Both the position numbers and the translations under genes were made by a program. Positions 15,285 through 24,800 of a stretch of 29,265 nt of DNA are shown here, one piece after another. The stretch spans positions 1 through 29,265 of the forward strand of contig JAEZEQ010000074.1 in the NCBI GenBank assembly GCA_023432985.1, read 5' to 3'. Position 1 is the stretch's first letter; every line of letters begins with the position of its first letter. The DNA is from Bacteroidota bacterium (GTDB lineage Bacteria; Bacteroidota; Bacteroidia; CAIKAF01). The notes below the pieces were generated by a model. The model saw only the letters and a list, made by a program, of their open reading frames with translations, searched no databases and was not told the origin of the DNA.

Positions 15285-16352
15285 TTATAATATACCACTT
15301 ATACGTATCCCCCCATAACCCCCAAAGGCTATATTGGTGAAGTTATATGTCGGTACCATGTAAGCATTCCCTATTATCCCTATACGAAGGTGGTTTACTA
15401 TATGGAAATCATATCCCATAGGCATGCCTATCTGCCATAAAAATCCGTTGGCATTGGGAATATATACGACGCCCAAATCGCCTCCGATGAAAAATCCGCT
15501 TCGCAAACGCGAACCCATATGTTTCATGAAACGATAATTGAATGCATAGGTCTTCTCTCTATTCTCTCTCCAGTTTTCATATATGCTGAACTTGAATGCA
15601 TTGGAGAAATTATTCTCGTTTGTATGCCCCAACTCAAATTCATACACAAATTTTAAAGGATCCTTGTTTGCAAAACTCCAGCCCCCAACCCCATACTGAA
15701 AGGTTAAATAAACACCCACATAATCTTCCGAAGAACCCGATTTGGTCCTGGTCTTAACAGGCTGAACTCCGCTTACCGAGCTTATATCTAAATAGGTCAC
15801 GGTCTTTCCCGTCTCATCATCTGTTTCTACTTTTGTAATCTTATAGTAATAGAATAAACCTTTATAGCTTTTGCCGCCCCTGTTTACGGTTATCTCTATG
15901 TAATCTCCTGTGCGTCCATATTCAAAAACATCGTTTTCTAAGTTCGAAAAATAGGAAAGCGGAATGCCATCTATATGGGTTATCTCATCATCTAAACGCA
16001 AATCTGTTTGAGATAAAATCTCCGGTTTTACCACGTCTCCGATGAGCAAACTCTTTATGCCAAATGAAGTGGATGTATATAAACTAATTCCTATTTTCGC
16101 CTGCATGGCCAGGTCCTCATCCACATTTTCGCTCAGTACTTTCGAGCCATTTATCTTGAATACTCTGTATACATTTTCTTTAGGTTCTATTTTTTGTTTT
16201 TTGCCTATATAATATACGACCGAATTGTAGCGAATGTCAACTTCGTCGCAATAGATTTTCTGACCTTGTTTTAAATAAATGATGCTCTTTTGTGCAGATA
16301 ATCTTACACTCATGCATAGCATCAATATAAGTATGCCTATTTTATTTTTCAT
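15285..16352 (-). CDS. Exported protein with a PDZ-like domain and a beta-rich C-terminus
   Basis: 355 residues with a signal peptide ending LSA before Gln21. Residues 85-175 look like a PDZ domain: the loop DLRLDDEITHIDGIPLSYFSN matches the usual GD-I-x-x-I-DG strand-turn, then ITVNRGGKSYKG. A middle linker precedes a C-terminal 140 residues of alternating aromatic strands (VGVYLTFQYGVGGWSF and IGGDLGVVYIP) that look like a small outer-membrane beta barrel. No protease catalytic residues are evident, so it may be a PDZ-tethered barrel rather than an enzyme. Transcribed away from the small membrane-protein gene over a 104-bp gap. Confidence 0.72.
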   Translation of the reverse strand: MKNKIGILILMLCMSVRLSAQKSIIYLKQGQKIYCDEVDIRYNSVVYYIGKKQKIEPKENVYRVFKINGSKVLSENVDEDLAMQAKIGISLYTSTSFGIKSLLIGDVVKPEILSQTDLRLDDEITHIDGIPLSYFSNLENDVFEYGRTGDYIEITVNRGGKSYKGLFYYYKITKVETDDETGKTVTYLDISSVSGVQPVKTRTKSGSSEDYVGVYLTFQYGVGGWSFANKDPLKFVYEFELGHTNENNFSNAFKFSIYENWRENREKTYAFNYRFMKHMGSRLRSGFFIGGDLGVVYIPNANGFLWQIGMPMGYDFHIVNHLRIGIIGNAYMVPTYNFTNIAFGGYGGIRISGIL

Positions 16353-16444
16353 GTGTTAGGGGGTTGTTTATAAGGATAAGTAAACTATAGACAGTAAATA
16401 GCAATTTTTCAATCTATTTTTTCTCATCTTCATTTTTTTAATTC

Positions 16445-16452
16445 TACCTTCG
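16445..16452 (+). promoter_or_regulatory. -7 box of the small membrane protein gene
   Basis: TACCTTCG, one mismatch from TAnnTTTG, ends four bases before the ATG at 16457. Confidence 0.45.
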
Positions 16453-16456
16453 TGCA

Positions 16457-16717
16457 ATGACAGACTCATTTCCTATTTGGGTGCACGCTGTGGGCTGGTT
16501 CGGAGGCGGACTGGTGGTAGTTGCCTATTTGCTTAATACCACCGGAAAACTTACAGCAACCCATATTTCTTACCAATTATTAAACCTGATCGGAAGTATT
16601 GCCCTTATCGTCAATACCGCCATAGTCGGCGCATACCCAAGTACGGCCGTTAATATTATTTGGGTTTTTATCGCAGTTTTGGGATTGTGGAAAGGTGTGA
16701 AAGAAAAGTTTTTGTAA
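16457..16717 (+). CDS. Small inner-membrane protein, CBU_0592-like
   Basis: 86 residues with three predicted membrane helices (about 8-27, 34-56 and 62-78). The sequence GWFGGGLVVVAYLLNTTGKL and the middle YQLLNLIGSIALIVNT match the CBU_0592-type small membrane proteins known in many bacteria. Function is not established. The TonB-like gene begins 26 bases after its stop, so the two may be co-transcribed. Confidence 0.75.
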   Translation: MTDSFPIWVHAVGWFGGGLVVVAYLLNTTGKLTATHISYQLLNLIGSIALIVNTAIVGAYPSTAVNIIWVFIAVLGLWKGVKEKFL

Positions 16718-16743
16718 CTTACCCTACATTAATTTTTTTGACC

Positions 16744-17184
16744 ATGAAAACATTTTACTCTTTTCTGTCGTTTTTTATCGCCCTCTTTTTCTTTGCACAA
16801 AGTCCGGCAATGTCCCAAATTCCTACGGTTTTTGAGGTGGAAACTTATCCCGTTTTTCCCGGTTGTAACCCGGCCGCCGAATCGGAAGAAGTGCTCCAAT
16901 GTTTCCATAGCGGTCTCCAAAATCATGTGGTTAAACATCTTGTTTATCCTAAAGAAGCGATGACCATGAATGTTGAAGGTACAGTTTTTGTCAAGTTTAA
17001 TATAGATAAAAGCGGCATGGTTAATAATGTTAGTTTGGCTGTGCCCAATAAAAAACTTGGCCATGGCCTCGAAGAAGCTGCACTCGAAGCGATTTCCGGT
17101 CTACCTATGATGACCCCGGCCACCCAGGGCGGAAAACCCGTGACCATTTCGTATACCCTGCCCATTTCTTTCCGATTGAAATAA
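16744..17184 (+). CDS. Periplasmic TonB C-terminal domain protein
   Basis: 146 residues. A signal peptide ends near AMSQ (residue 24), then a Cys pair (FPGC ... LQCF) typical of Bacteroidota TonB-like proteins. The TonB C-terminal fold follows: YPKEAMTMNVEGTVFVKFNI (about 76-95), DKSGMVNNV, EEAALEAISGLPMMTPA and PVTISYTLPISF. Normal TonB has an uncleaved N-terminal anchor and a Pro-rich spacer, and both are missing here. It may therefore bind peptidoglycan or a receptor plug as a free domain rather than transmit energy. ATG at 16744 gives the best signal peptide. Confidence 0.82.
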   Translation: MKTFYSFLSFFIALFFFAQSPAMSQIPTVFEVETYPVFPGCNPAAESEEVLQCFHSGLQNHVVKHLVYPKEAMTMNVEGTVFVKFNIDKSGMVNNVSLAVPNKKLGHGLEEAALEAISGLPMMTPATQGGKPVTISYTLPISFRLK

Positions 17185-17205
17185 TCTTTTTTAATCCCCT
17201 TTTTT

Positions 17206-19152
17206 ATGGCATTTCCATATCAAATCACCTCCAAGCAGGCTTATGACGAAGCCTATGCTAAAAGTGTCGAAAACCCCGAAGCCTTCTGGGAATCGGTGGC
17301 CGAGCATTTTGTATGGTATAAAAAATGGGATAAAGTGCTCGATTGGAATTTCGCTAAACCCCATATGGAATGGTTTAAAGGGGCTACTCTGAATATTACG
17401 GAGAATTGCCTCGACCGCTGGGCCGAATCGCAACCCGATACCCCGGCCATTATCTGGGAAAGCAATGACCCCGAAGAACATCATCGCGTATTGACCTACA
17501 AAGATCTGCTTTTTAAGGTCTCTCAATTCGCACAAGTCCTCCTGAATAACGGCGCAAAAAAAGGCGACCGCATTTGCATTTATATGCCCATGTTGCCCGA
17601 ACTGGCCATTGCCGTCCTCGCATGCGCCCGCATAGGTGCTGTGCATAGTGTAATTTTTGGCGGATTCTCGGCACAAAGTATCGCCGATCGCCTCAATGAT
17701 GCCGCCTGTTCGCTCATTATTACCGCCGATGGTGGATTCAGAGGCAGCAAAGAAGTGCCCCTCAAACATAGCATAGACGACGCCCTCGTGCAATGCCCCA
17801 AGGTGCAACGCGTGATTGTGCTCACCCGAAATCGTATGCCCGTTTCTATGATCAAAGGAAGAGATGTTTGGTGGGAAGATGAAATTAAAAAGGTGGAAAC
17901 TATGGGAAACCCCTTCTGTAAACCCGTGCCTATGGACGCAGAAGATCCCCTCTTTATTCTCTATACTTCCGGCTCTACAGGTAAGCCCAAAGGTGTAGTG
18001 CACACTTGTGCCGGCTATATGGTCTATACCGCCTATTCGTTTGTGAATGTGTTTCAGTATAAACCCGGACAAATCCATTTTTGTACGGCCGATATAGGAT
18101 GGATTACCGGACATTCTTATATAGTCTACGGTCCGCTTTGCTCCGGCGCTACCAGCCTTATTTTCGAAGGTATTCCCACCTGGCCCGACGCAGGCCGATT
18201 ATGGGATATTGTCGACAAATTTCAGGTCAATATTCTCTATACAGCGCCCACAGCCATCCGAAGCTTGATGGGAACAAATGAGAAATTTCTGGAATCGAAA
18301 AAGCTCGATAGCCTCCAAGTGCTCGGTACGGTGGGCGAACCCATAAACGAGGAAGCCTGGCATTGGTATCACCAAAAAATCGGAAAATCGAAATTGCCTA
18401 TAGTCGACACTTGGTGGCAAACGGAAACGGGCGGAGTGCTCATCTCGAACCTCGCCGGTATTACACCCGCCAAACCCGGCTGGGCCACACTGCCCCTGCC
18501 CGGGATTCAACCTATACTGGTCGACGAAAACGGAATTCCCTTGCCCGGATCCGACGCCACAAAACCCCAATTGCCCAATGAAACCATCAGCGGAAACCTA
18601 TGCGTCAAATTCCCCTGGCCGGGCATTATACGCACTACCTACGGCGACCACGAACGTTGCCGCCAAACTTATTTTGCCGTTTACGATAATCTCTATTTTA
18701 CCGGTGATGGCGCATCCCGAGACCCTGAAGGAAATTACCGCATCACAGGCAGGGTAGACGACGTACTGAATGTAAGCGGACACCGAATAGGAACAGCCGA
18801 ACTCGAAAATGCCATTAACCGACATAGTAATGTGGTCGAAAGTGCCGTCGTTGCATTCCCACACGAAATCAAAGGTCAAGGCATCTACGCATTTGTTGTT
18901 CGCGGCGAACACGAAATGGACGACCAACGCGCCAGACTCGATATTCACCAAACCGTAAGCCGATTGATTGGACCTATAGCCAAACCCGATAAAATACAGT
19001 TCGTGAAAGCATTGCCCAAAACCCGAAGCGGGAAAATTATGCGCCGCATTCTCCGCAAAATCGCCGAAAATGAAGTGCATGCCATAGGTGATATTTCGAC
19101 TTTACTCAACCCCGAAGTGGTCGAGGATATTGTGAAGAATAAATTGGATTAA
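17206..19152 (+). CDS. acs: Acetate-CoA ligase (acetyl-CoA synthetase)
   Basis: 648 residues, the standard length. It activates acetate with ATP to acetyl-AMP and then forms acetyl-CoA. Adenylate-forming motifs are seen: YTSGSTGKPKG (about 253-263), TWWQTETGG (about 402-410), YFTGDGASRDPEGNY, GRVDDVLNVSGHRIGTAELE, and KTRSGKIMRR with the regulatory Lys at 610, the acetylated Lys609 equivalent in Salmonella Acs. The start at 17206 fits the family N-terminus. A long antisense frame over its 5' half is a shadow. Confidence 0.97.
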   Translation: MAFPYQITSKQAYDEAYAKSVENPEAFWESVAEHFVWYKKWDKVLDWNFAKPHMEWFKGATLNITENCLDRWAESQPDTPAIIWESNDPEEHHRVLTYKDLLFKVSQFAQVLLNNGAKKGDRICIYMPMLPELAIAVLACARIGAVHSVIFGGFSAQSIADRLNDAACSLIITADGGFRGSKEVPLKHSIDDALVQCPKVQRVIVLTRNRMPVSMIKGRDVWWEDEIKKVETMGNPFCKPVPMDAEDPLFILYTSGSTGKPKGVVHTCAGYMVYTAYSFVNVFQYKPGQIHFCTADIGWITGHSYIVYGPLCSGATSLIFEGIPTWPDAGRLWDIVDKFQVNILYTAPTAIRSLMGTNEKFLESKKLDSLQVLGTVGEPINEEAWHWYHQKIGKSKLPIVDTWWQTETGGVLISNLAGITPAKPGWATLPLPGIQPILVDENGIPLPGSDATKPQLPNETISGNLCVKFPWPGIIRTTYGDHERCRQTYFAVYDNLYFTGDGASRDPEGNYRITGRVDDVLNVSGHRIGTAELENAINRHSNVVESAVVAFPHEIKGQGIYAFVVRGEHEMDDQRARLDIHQTVSRLIGPIAKPDKIQFVKALPKTRSGKIMRRILRKIAENEVHAIGDISTLLNPEVVEDIVKNKLD

Positions 19153-19189
19153 TTCCTCATTTTTTCTACACTTTTGATAAAGCTCTTTT

Positions 19190-19197
19190 TATCTTTG
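19190..19197 (+). promoter_or_regulatory. -7 box of the PhoD-like gene
   Basis: TATCTTTG, an exact match, ends three bases before the ATG at 19201. A leaderless transcript is predicted. Confidence 0.5.
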
Positions 19198-19200
19198 ATC

Positions 19201-21063
19201 ATGTTTAAGTCGATTTTATTTCCCATTTTTTCGGTTAATAAAAGGGTTTTTATACTCTTGTTTATTATACTGTCTCAGGTTTTGTATGCCCAAAAGCCCG
19301 AACCTGTTAATACCCTGCACGCCCCATTCCTGCACGGTGTGGCCAGCGGTGACCCCACCGAATCGGCGGTGATTATTTGGACCCGCCTCAGTATTCCCCT
19401 CGCCCCCGCACAGGTCGAACTGCATTGGGAAATGGCATCGGATCCCGATTTTCGAAATATTGTGCAAAGTGGAACCTGTATCAGCGCCGCGCAACGCGAT
19501 TATACGGTAAAGGTCGATGTGCAAAACCTGAATGCGGACTCATGGTACTATTACCGCTTTCGATATAATGCATCTTATTCTCCCGCCGGTCGCACGCGTA
19601 CCATGCCCGGCAAAAACTCGCAACGACTGCGGTTCGCCGTACTCTCCTGCCAGGATTATCAAAACGGATTTTATAATGTACTCGAAGATTTGACCCTGAA
19701 AAATAATGTAGATCTGGTTTTCTTTTTGGGCGATTATATTTATGAATACGCTGCCGCTGACCCGGAAAAAAGACCGCATCACCCAAGAAATGAAATTGTT
19801 TCACTTAATGATTACAGACTCCGTTATAGTCAATACCGACTCGACCCGCTACTGGCCGAAGTGCACCGACAATTTCCCTTTATTTGCGTATGGGACGACC
19901 ACGAAACCGCAAATGATGCCTATAAGGACGGAGCCCAAAACCACTCGGAAAAGGAAGGCGATTTTTATGCGCGAAAAGCAAATGCGCGTCGGGTATATTT
20001 GGAATGGTTGCCACTGAGAGAAAATAATGGATTGGATCAAATTTACCGCAGTTTCCACTGGGGAGACCTGGCCCATTTTTATTTTTTAGATACCCGACTG
20101 GCCGGAAGAGACGAACAAATCGGTAAATTGTTTCCCGCCCTCAATTACCCCGCCCTCAACGATTCTTCCCGCTCGCTCTTAGGTAAGGAACAATGGCAAT
20201 GGCTCGAACGCGAAATCGCCGGCTCACGCGCAACATGGAACCTCTTCGCTCAACAAGTGATGATGGCGCCCCTGCTCTATAATATTTTTGAATCGTTTAA
20301 GGTGATGAATACGGATCAATGGGATGGTTATCCGCTCGATCGGAGGAAATTACAAAATTTATGGGCCAAATACCAAACCCCAAATCCCATTATTCTTACC
20401 GGAGATATTCATACCTCCTGGGCAAATGAAATTCCCAATGCCTTGCAACCCAATGCAGCTCCGGTCGCTGTGGAGTTTGTCGGCGCCTCGGTCACTTCTT
20501 CTAATGCCATGAATATCCCCGGCATACGCAACGAAATTCGCTATATGAATCCGCATATTAAGTTTTTAGACCTCCAACACCACGGCTATTTTGTGACGGA
20601 TATTTGCCCCGATTCTATTCATACCGATTTTTATTTTGTCAATACTATCGAATCTACGATTTATAACAGTTATAGAGCAAGCGGATTCTCGGTAAGAAAT
20701 GGAAGCGCAATCCTGCATGCCGTTAAAGGAGAAAAAGATACGCAAGGCTATAACCCACCTTTGATACAGCCGATTTCGACCGAACGTAAATGGGAAAAAA
20801 ATGTGCAGATTTTGCATATATCCGGACCCGATAATCTCAAAAATCCCAATTTATGGCTCTATGCCGATAAACAATATATTGTGGAGGTCGAACTCTTTAG
20901 TCGCGAAAACCAACGTTTATACCAAGATTTTATACGTGTTTTACCCGGATTTAATGAGGTTTATTTGAACGGATTTGAAGACCTGAATTATGTAAATAAA
21001 GTACAGGTTAAAATGCAAGGAAGTCCCGAAAAAATAGCCGATGTGATGTATATACTAAAATAA
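19201..21063 (+). CDS. Alkaline phosphatase D family (PhoD-like) phosphoesterase
   Basis: 620 residues. A signal peptide with core VFILLFIILSQVLYA ends before Gln31, so it is exported. Residues 40-135 are the Fn3-like PhoD_N domain beginning FLHGVASGDPTESAVIIWTR. The metallophosphoesterase core follows with VLSCQDYQNG (Cys150), FLGDYIYEY, VWDDHETANDAYKDG and LTGDIHTSW, which supply the Fe/Ca-binding residues of PhoD enzymes. It likely cleaves phosphodiesters or monoesters such as teichoic-acid or phospholipid headgroups (family knowledge). About 100 C-terminal residues form a beta-rich extension that is not part of the core and ends in DVMYILK. It ends three bases from the convergent glycosyltransferase. 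The in-frame TTG at 19174 was rejected. Confidence 0.9.
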   Translation: MFKSILFPIFSVNKRVFILLFIILSQVLYAQKPEPVNTLHAPFLHGVASGDPTESAVIIWTRLSIPLAPAQVELHWEMASDPDFRNIVQSGTCISAAQRDYTVKVDVQNLNADSWYYYRFRYNASYSPAGRTRTMPGKNSQRLRFAVLSCQDYQNGFYNVLEDLTLKNNVDLVFFLGDYIYEYAAADPEKRPHHPRNEIVSLNDYRLRYSQYRLDPLLAEVHRQFPFICVWDDHETANDAYKDGAQNHSEKEGDFYARKANARRVYLEWLPLRENNGLDQIYRSFHWGDLAHFYFLDTRLAGRDEQIGKLFPALNYPALNDSSRSLLGKEQWQWLEREIAGSRATWNLFAQQVMMAPLLYNIFESFKVMNTDQWDGYPLDRRKLQNLWAKYQTPNPIILTGDIHTSWANEIPNALQPNAAPVAVEFVGASVTSSNAMNIPGIRNEIRYMNPHIKFLDLQHHGYFVTDICPDSIHTDFYFVNTIESTIYNSYRASGFSVRNGSAILHAVKGEKDTQGYNPPLIQPISTERKWEKNVQILHISGPDNLKNPNLWLYADKQYIVEVELFSRENQRLYQDFIRVLPGFNEVYLNGFEDLNYVNKVQVKMQGSPEKIADVMYILK

Positions 21064-21066
21064 AAA

Positions 21067-21789
21067 TCAGCGGGAAAAAATATTGTATTTCAATATGCAA
21101 TAGATGGCTCTAAACCCATCTTTCCATCCTATTTTTTTACCTTCTTCATAGGTGCGTCCGTAATAGGATATGCCTACTTCGTAGATGCGTACTTTGGGTA
21201 TGCGGGCAATTTTTGCCGTAATCTCCGGCTCAAACCCAAAACGATTTTCTTTTAATTCCAATCGCTGCACCATCTCGGTATTGAAAAGCTTATAGCAGGT
21301 TTCCATATCGGTCAGGTTCAAATTGGTGAGCATATTCGATAAAAAGGTCAGAAATTTATTGCCTATGGTATGCCAGAAGAATAAAATTCGATGCGGATTT
21401 CCACCCATAAAACGGGAACCGTAAACTACGTCTGCAAAGCCATCTAATACAGGCTGCAGGAGTATATTGTATTCCTGAGGATCGTATTCTAAATCGGCAT
21501 CTTGTATGATTAAATATTCGCCACTCGCTTTTTTTATCCCCGTATGCAAAGCCGCTCCCTTTCCTTTGTTCACTTCGTGCTTGTAATATTGTATCGATAA
21601 CTCGGGATGCGCCGCCTTATAGCTCAATATGCTCTCTTCGGTATGGTCTTTACTGCAATCGTTGATTATGATTACTTCTTTTTCTATATCCCCGCTTAAG
21701 CGCACTTCGCGCACTTTGTCGAGTATCAAATGTATGGTATTTCCCTCGTTGTAGGCAGGAATTATTATGGATAATTTCGAAATGGACAT
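21067..21789 (-). CDS. Family 2 glycosyltransferase (polyprenyl-phosphate sugar transferase type)
   Basis: 240 residues. GT-A fold signs are clear: LSIIIPAYNEGNTI (6-19), VIIINDCSKDHTEE, NKGKGAALHTGI and IIQDADLEYDP with the metal-binding DAD-like motif, then GSRFMGG. This is the dolichol/undecaprenyl-phosphate mannosyl- or glucosyltransferase group (DPM1-like), here without C-terminal membrane helices. It would charge a polyprenyl phosphate with a hexose at the cytosolic face of the membrane. A -7-like box lies 18 bases upstream. Confidence 0.9.
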   Translation of the reverse strand: MSISKLSIIIPAYNEGNTIHLILDKVREVRLSGDIEKEVIIINDCSKDHTEESILSYKAAHPELSIQYYKHEVNKGKGAALHTGIKKASGEYLIIQDADLEYDPQEYNILLQPVLDGFADVVYGSRFMGGNPHRILFFWHTIGNKFLTFLSNMLTNLNLTDMETCYKLFNTEMVQRLELKENRFGFEPEITAKIARIPKVRIYEVGISYYGRTYEEGKKIGWKDGFRAIYCILKYNIFSR

Positions 21790-21807
21790 AAGGCGCTTTT
21801 ATGGTTG

Positions 21808-21815
21808 CGAAGGTA
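21808..21815 (-). promoter_or_regulatory. -7 box of the glycosyltransferase gene
   Basis: The minus strand reads TACCTTCG, one mismatch from TAnnTTTG, 18 bases before the ATG at 21789. Confidence 0.4.
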
Positions 21816-21873
21816 TTGTTTTTTTTTCATTTTCAGCCCCTGCTTTTTTCTCTATACCCTAATAGCTTTTTCT

Positions 21874-24800
21874 CTATTTGTCGACTATAAATTTTTGCAC
21901 TTGACCGTCAATTTGCAATATATACATGCCTCTGGCCAAACTGTGAACCGGGATTTGTATTTCTTGCAATCCCTTTTGTCCGGCATGCTCTGATGTATAT
22001 ACGATTTTTCCGCTCAGATCGCTGATACGTATGGGCAAATTTTTGTCCTCGCTGAGTATGACATCTAGTTTTATATAGGAATTGGCCGGATTCGGATAGG
22101 GGTATCCAATCCAGTTTTCGCTGCTAATGGGCGCACATTTACTCCGTTTTTGAAGCTGATTTTCGGCATCTGTGAAATAGACTTCTACACAGCAAAATTT
22201 CTTTAAATCGCCTTGCAAAACCGGACTTTGTCCCGTATATGTATATGTCATGCCTTGCCCGGATGCCAAATTCCCCGACCATTTTTCTCTAAACCCTTTG
22301 TCATAATCTATATGCGCTCCGAATTCTAATTCCTCCAATGCTTCGCTCCCGGTATTGATTAAATAGCCCGAATAGGAAATTAAATTGTTTTGTTCTATGC
22401 ATTGCAAACTGTACCATTCGGCATCCATCAGGCGCGGGCCCACTTGTATGCTCAAACTGCCGGAATCGCTGCAGGCATACTGATTCCAAACCTGCAATTG
22501 TACTTCATAGATTCCGTCGCTGTCGTAAATTACCGGATTGGGTTGCATCAAACTGCTGTTTTCCCCATTTCCAAAATCCCAATAATATTGCTGCGCACCT
22601 TGTCCGCTATAAGTGAAGCTTACTTCCAAAGGAGCCGTGCCGTAACTGTTGCTTATGCTGAAATCGGCTTGAGGCTTGGGCAAAACTTCTATGCTGTGTT
22701 GCACCGAATCGCGACATCCGGCGGCGGTCTTATTGATAAGGCGAACGATGCGATTTCCGGCTTGTTGGAAAGCAAAATCGGGTGCCGGTCCGCTTAGCTG
22801 CGCCGTTGAACCCATACGCCAAATATGCTCGCTGATGCTGTCGTTGATGCCGTATGAAAGGTTTTGAAATGGGATTTTTACCCCGCTGCAAATGCTGTCG
22901 GGCATGTCGAAATCCGCCTCTACACCATGCATTACAGGAACGAGTATGGTCTTATATGCCTTGCATTGATTGTTGGTGGTCACTCTTAATGTCACCGCAT
23001 AGGTATCGGGCAGATTATAGGTGATTTGCGGACTAAATAATCCCGAGCTACTGCCATTTCCCATATACCAGGTATAGGAGAGTGGACTCACGCCGGGGGC
23101 GAACTGACTATTATTTGTGAACAAGGTCGGAGCCTGAAAACAATGGCCCGAATAATCAAAATCGGGATATGCCCCGTCTTTTATGCTTACCGGCTGTGTC
23201 AATTGAGCCGTACAACCCGAATCATTGCTAATGTTTAGGGTCACAAAATAATTGCCCGGAAGTGCGTATACATGTTTACTGTAAAGGCTGTCGGATTGAT
23301 TATTGATGCCCGATGCCGGATCATTGAAATCCCATAATACCGATGCTATTCCGCCCGCAAGCGGAGTCGCTTGTCCGATAAATACTACACTGTCGTTTAC
23401 GCAAGTATCGCTGTAATGAAATTGGAGTAGGGGTTTGGGGTTGATTGCTACATTTTTTGTAAGCAGATTTCCGCAACCATTATCGGCCAAAAGGAATAGA
23501 GATACTGCGTAGTTGCCCGGGTTCAGATAGCTGTGCGTGGGATTCACCTGAGTGCTGTTATTCCCATCCCCGAAATTCCATAAAAAGGATATGGGATTCA
23601 TATTGCTGGTATATGAGAATTGGGAGCTTACATTTTCGCAGCGGTTTTGCATCGAAAAATCAATATCGGGTGCTGTGCCCGAGATGTTGACTTGTATAGT
23701 GTCTCTGGCCGTACATCCATTTTCGTTGGTGGCGTGAACCCAATACGTTCCTCCGCTGCTTAGGTTTATTTGTTCGCTCGTATCGCCCGTACTCCACAAA
23801 AAAGTAGATCCGGGTTGCGTGGGCATATTCAGGAAAAGGTCGTTATTGATGCAGAGTGTGGTATCATTTCCCAATCCGGCATTCGGAAAGGGGTCCATGA
23901 TAAACTGCACTGTGTCTGAAGTGAAGGTACAACTGGTGCTGGTTTCGGTAATTTGCACAAAATAAGCGCCCGGACTTGTAATCGTTATACTGGAATCCGT
24001 ACTCCCGGTGGACCAAAGAAAATCGTATTGTGCATCGGGGAGATTGGTTTGCCAGATGAAACTATCGTTTTGACAAAAATAAACAGATGCCGGAGGCTGA
24101 TTGAAAGAAGATTGAGAGCCTATATTTATGGTATCGGTATAACTATGGCCATAGCCATCCTGCACGCTTACCCAATAGGTACCCGGAGCGTTCACGGTCA
24201 AATTTGCACTTGTGCTACCTGTGCTCCACAGATAAGACGAAAAACCGTCACCGGCCCTGAGAAGTATAGATCCGCAAAGTGGGTTTATGCTTGTATCTTT
24301 TCCCAAATTTACAGGAGGCAAATAGCGTTGAATCAGATATTTTTCCAATAAAATGCGGGTAGAATCGTTGTGGTCGGCATTGAAGAAGAGCATTTCAGCT
24401 ACTTCCATTTGACTCGTAGCCAACGATGCATTATTGTTGTAGTTGACATTGCTGCCCAAAATAATGGGCGCAGCAGGATTTATACTATACACGGCCGACG
24501 CACTGCTGCCAACAGGTATACTATTTCTGAAAACCTTAGCCTGTACTGTATTGTCTATTGCTGTAAAAAAACGCCATGTATTCGCATTTCCTGAAGAGGT
24601 AATGAAGTATTGAGGTTGGCCGGTACTGCCATTACTTGCCCATAAAAAAGTAGCGTTAGCATTGTGATTGTAAGCTGCTCTATTTTGCTGAAGGGGTGTA
24701 TAGAGCGCGAAATTAGCCATGGTGAATATGAAGCCGTAGGGTTGTGCTTGAGGCAATAATTTCCCCAAAAAATAAAAACTAATCGGATCTGTATGTGCAA

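Noticed and set aside
17191..18114. Long 307-codon antisense frame across acs
   Set aside because: It lies opposite a clearly real acetyl-CoA synthetase gene and has no recognisable motif or promoter.
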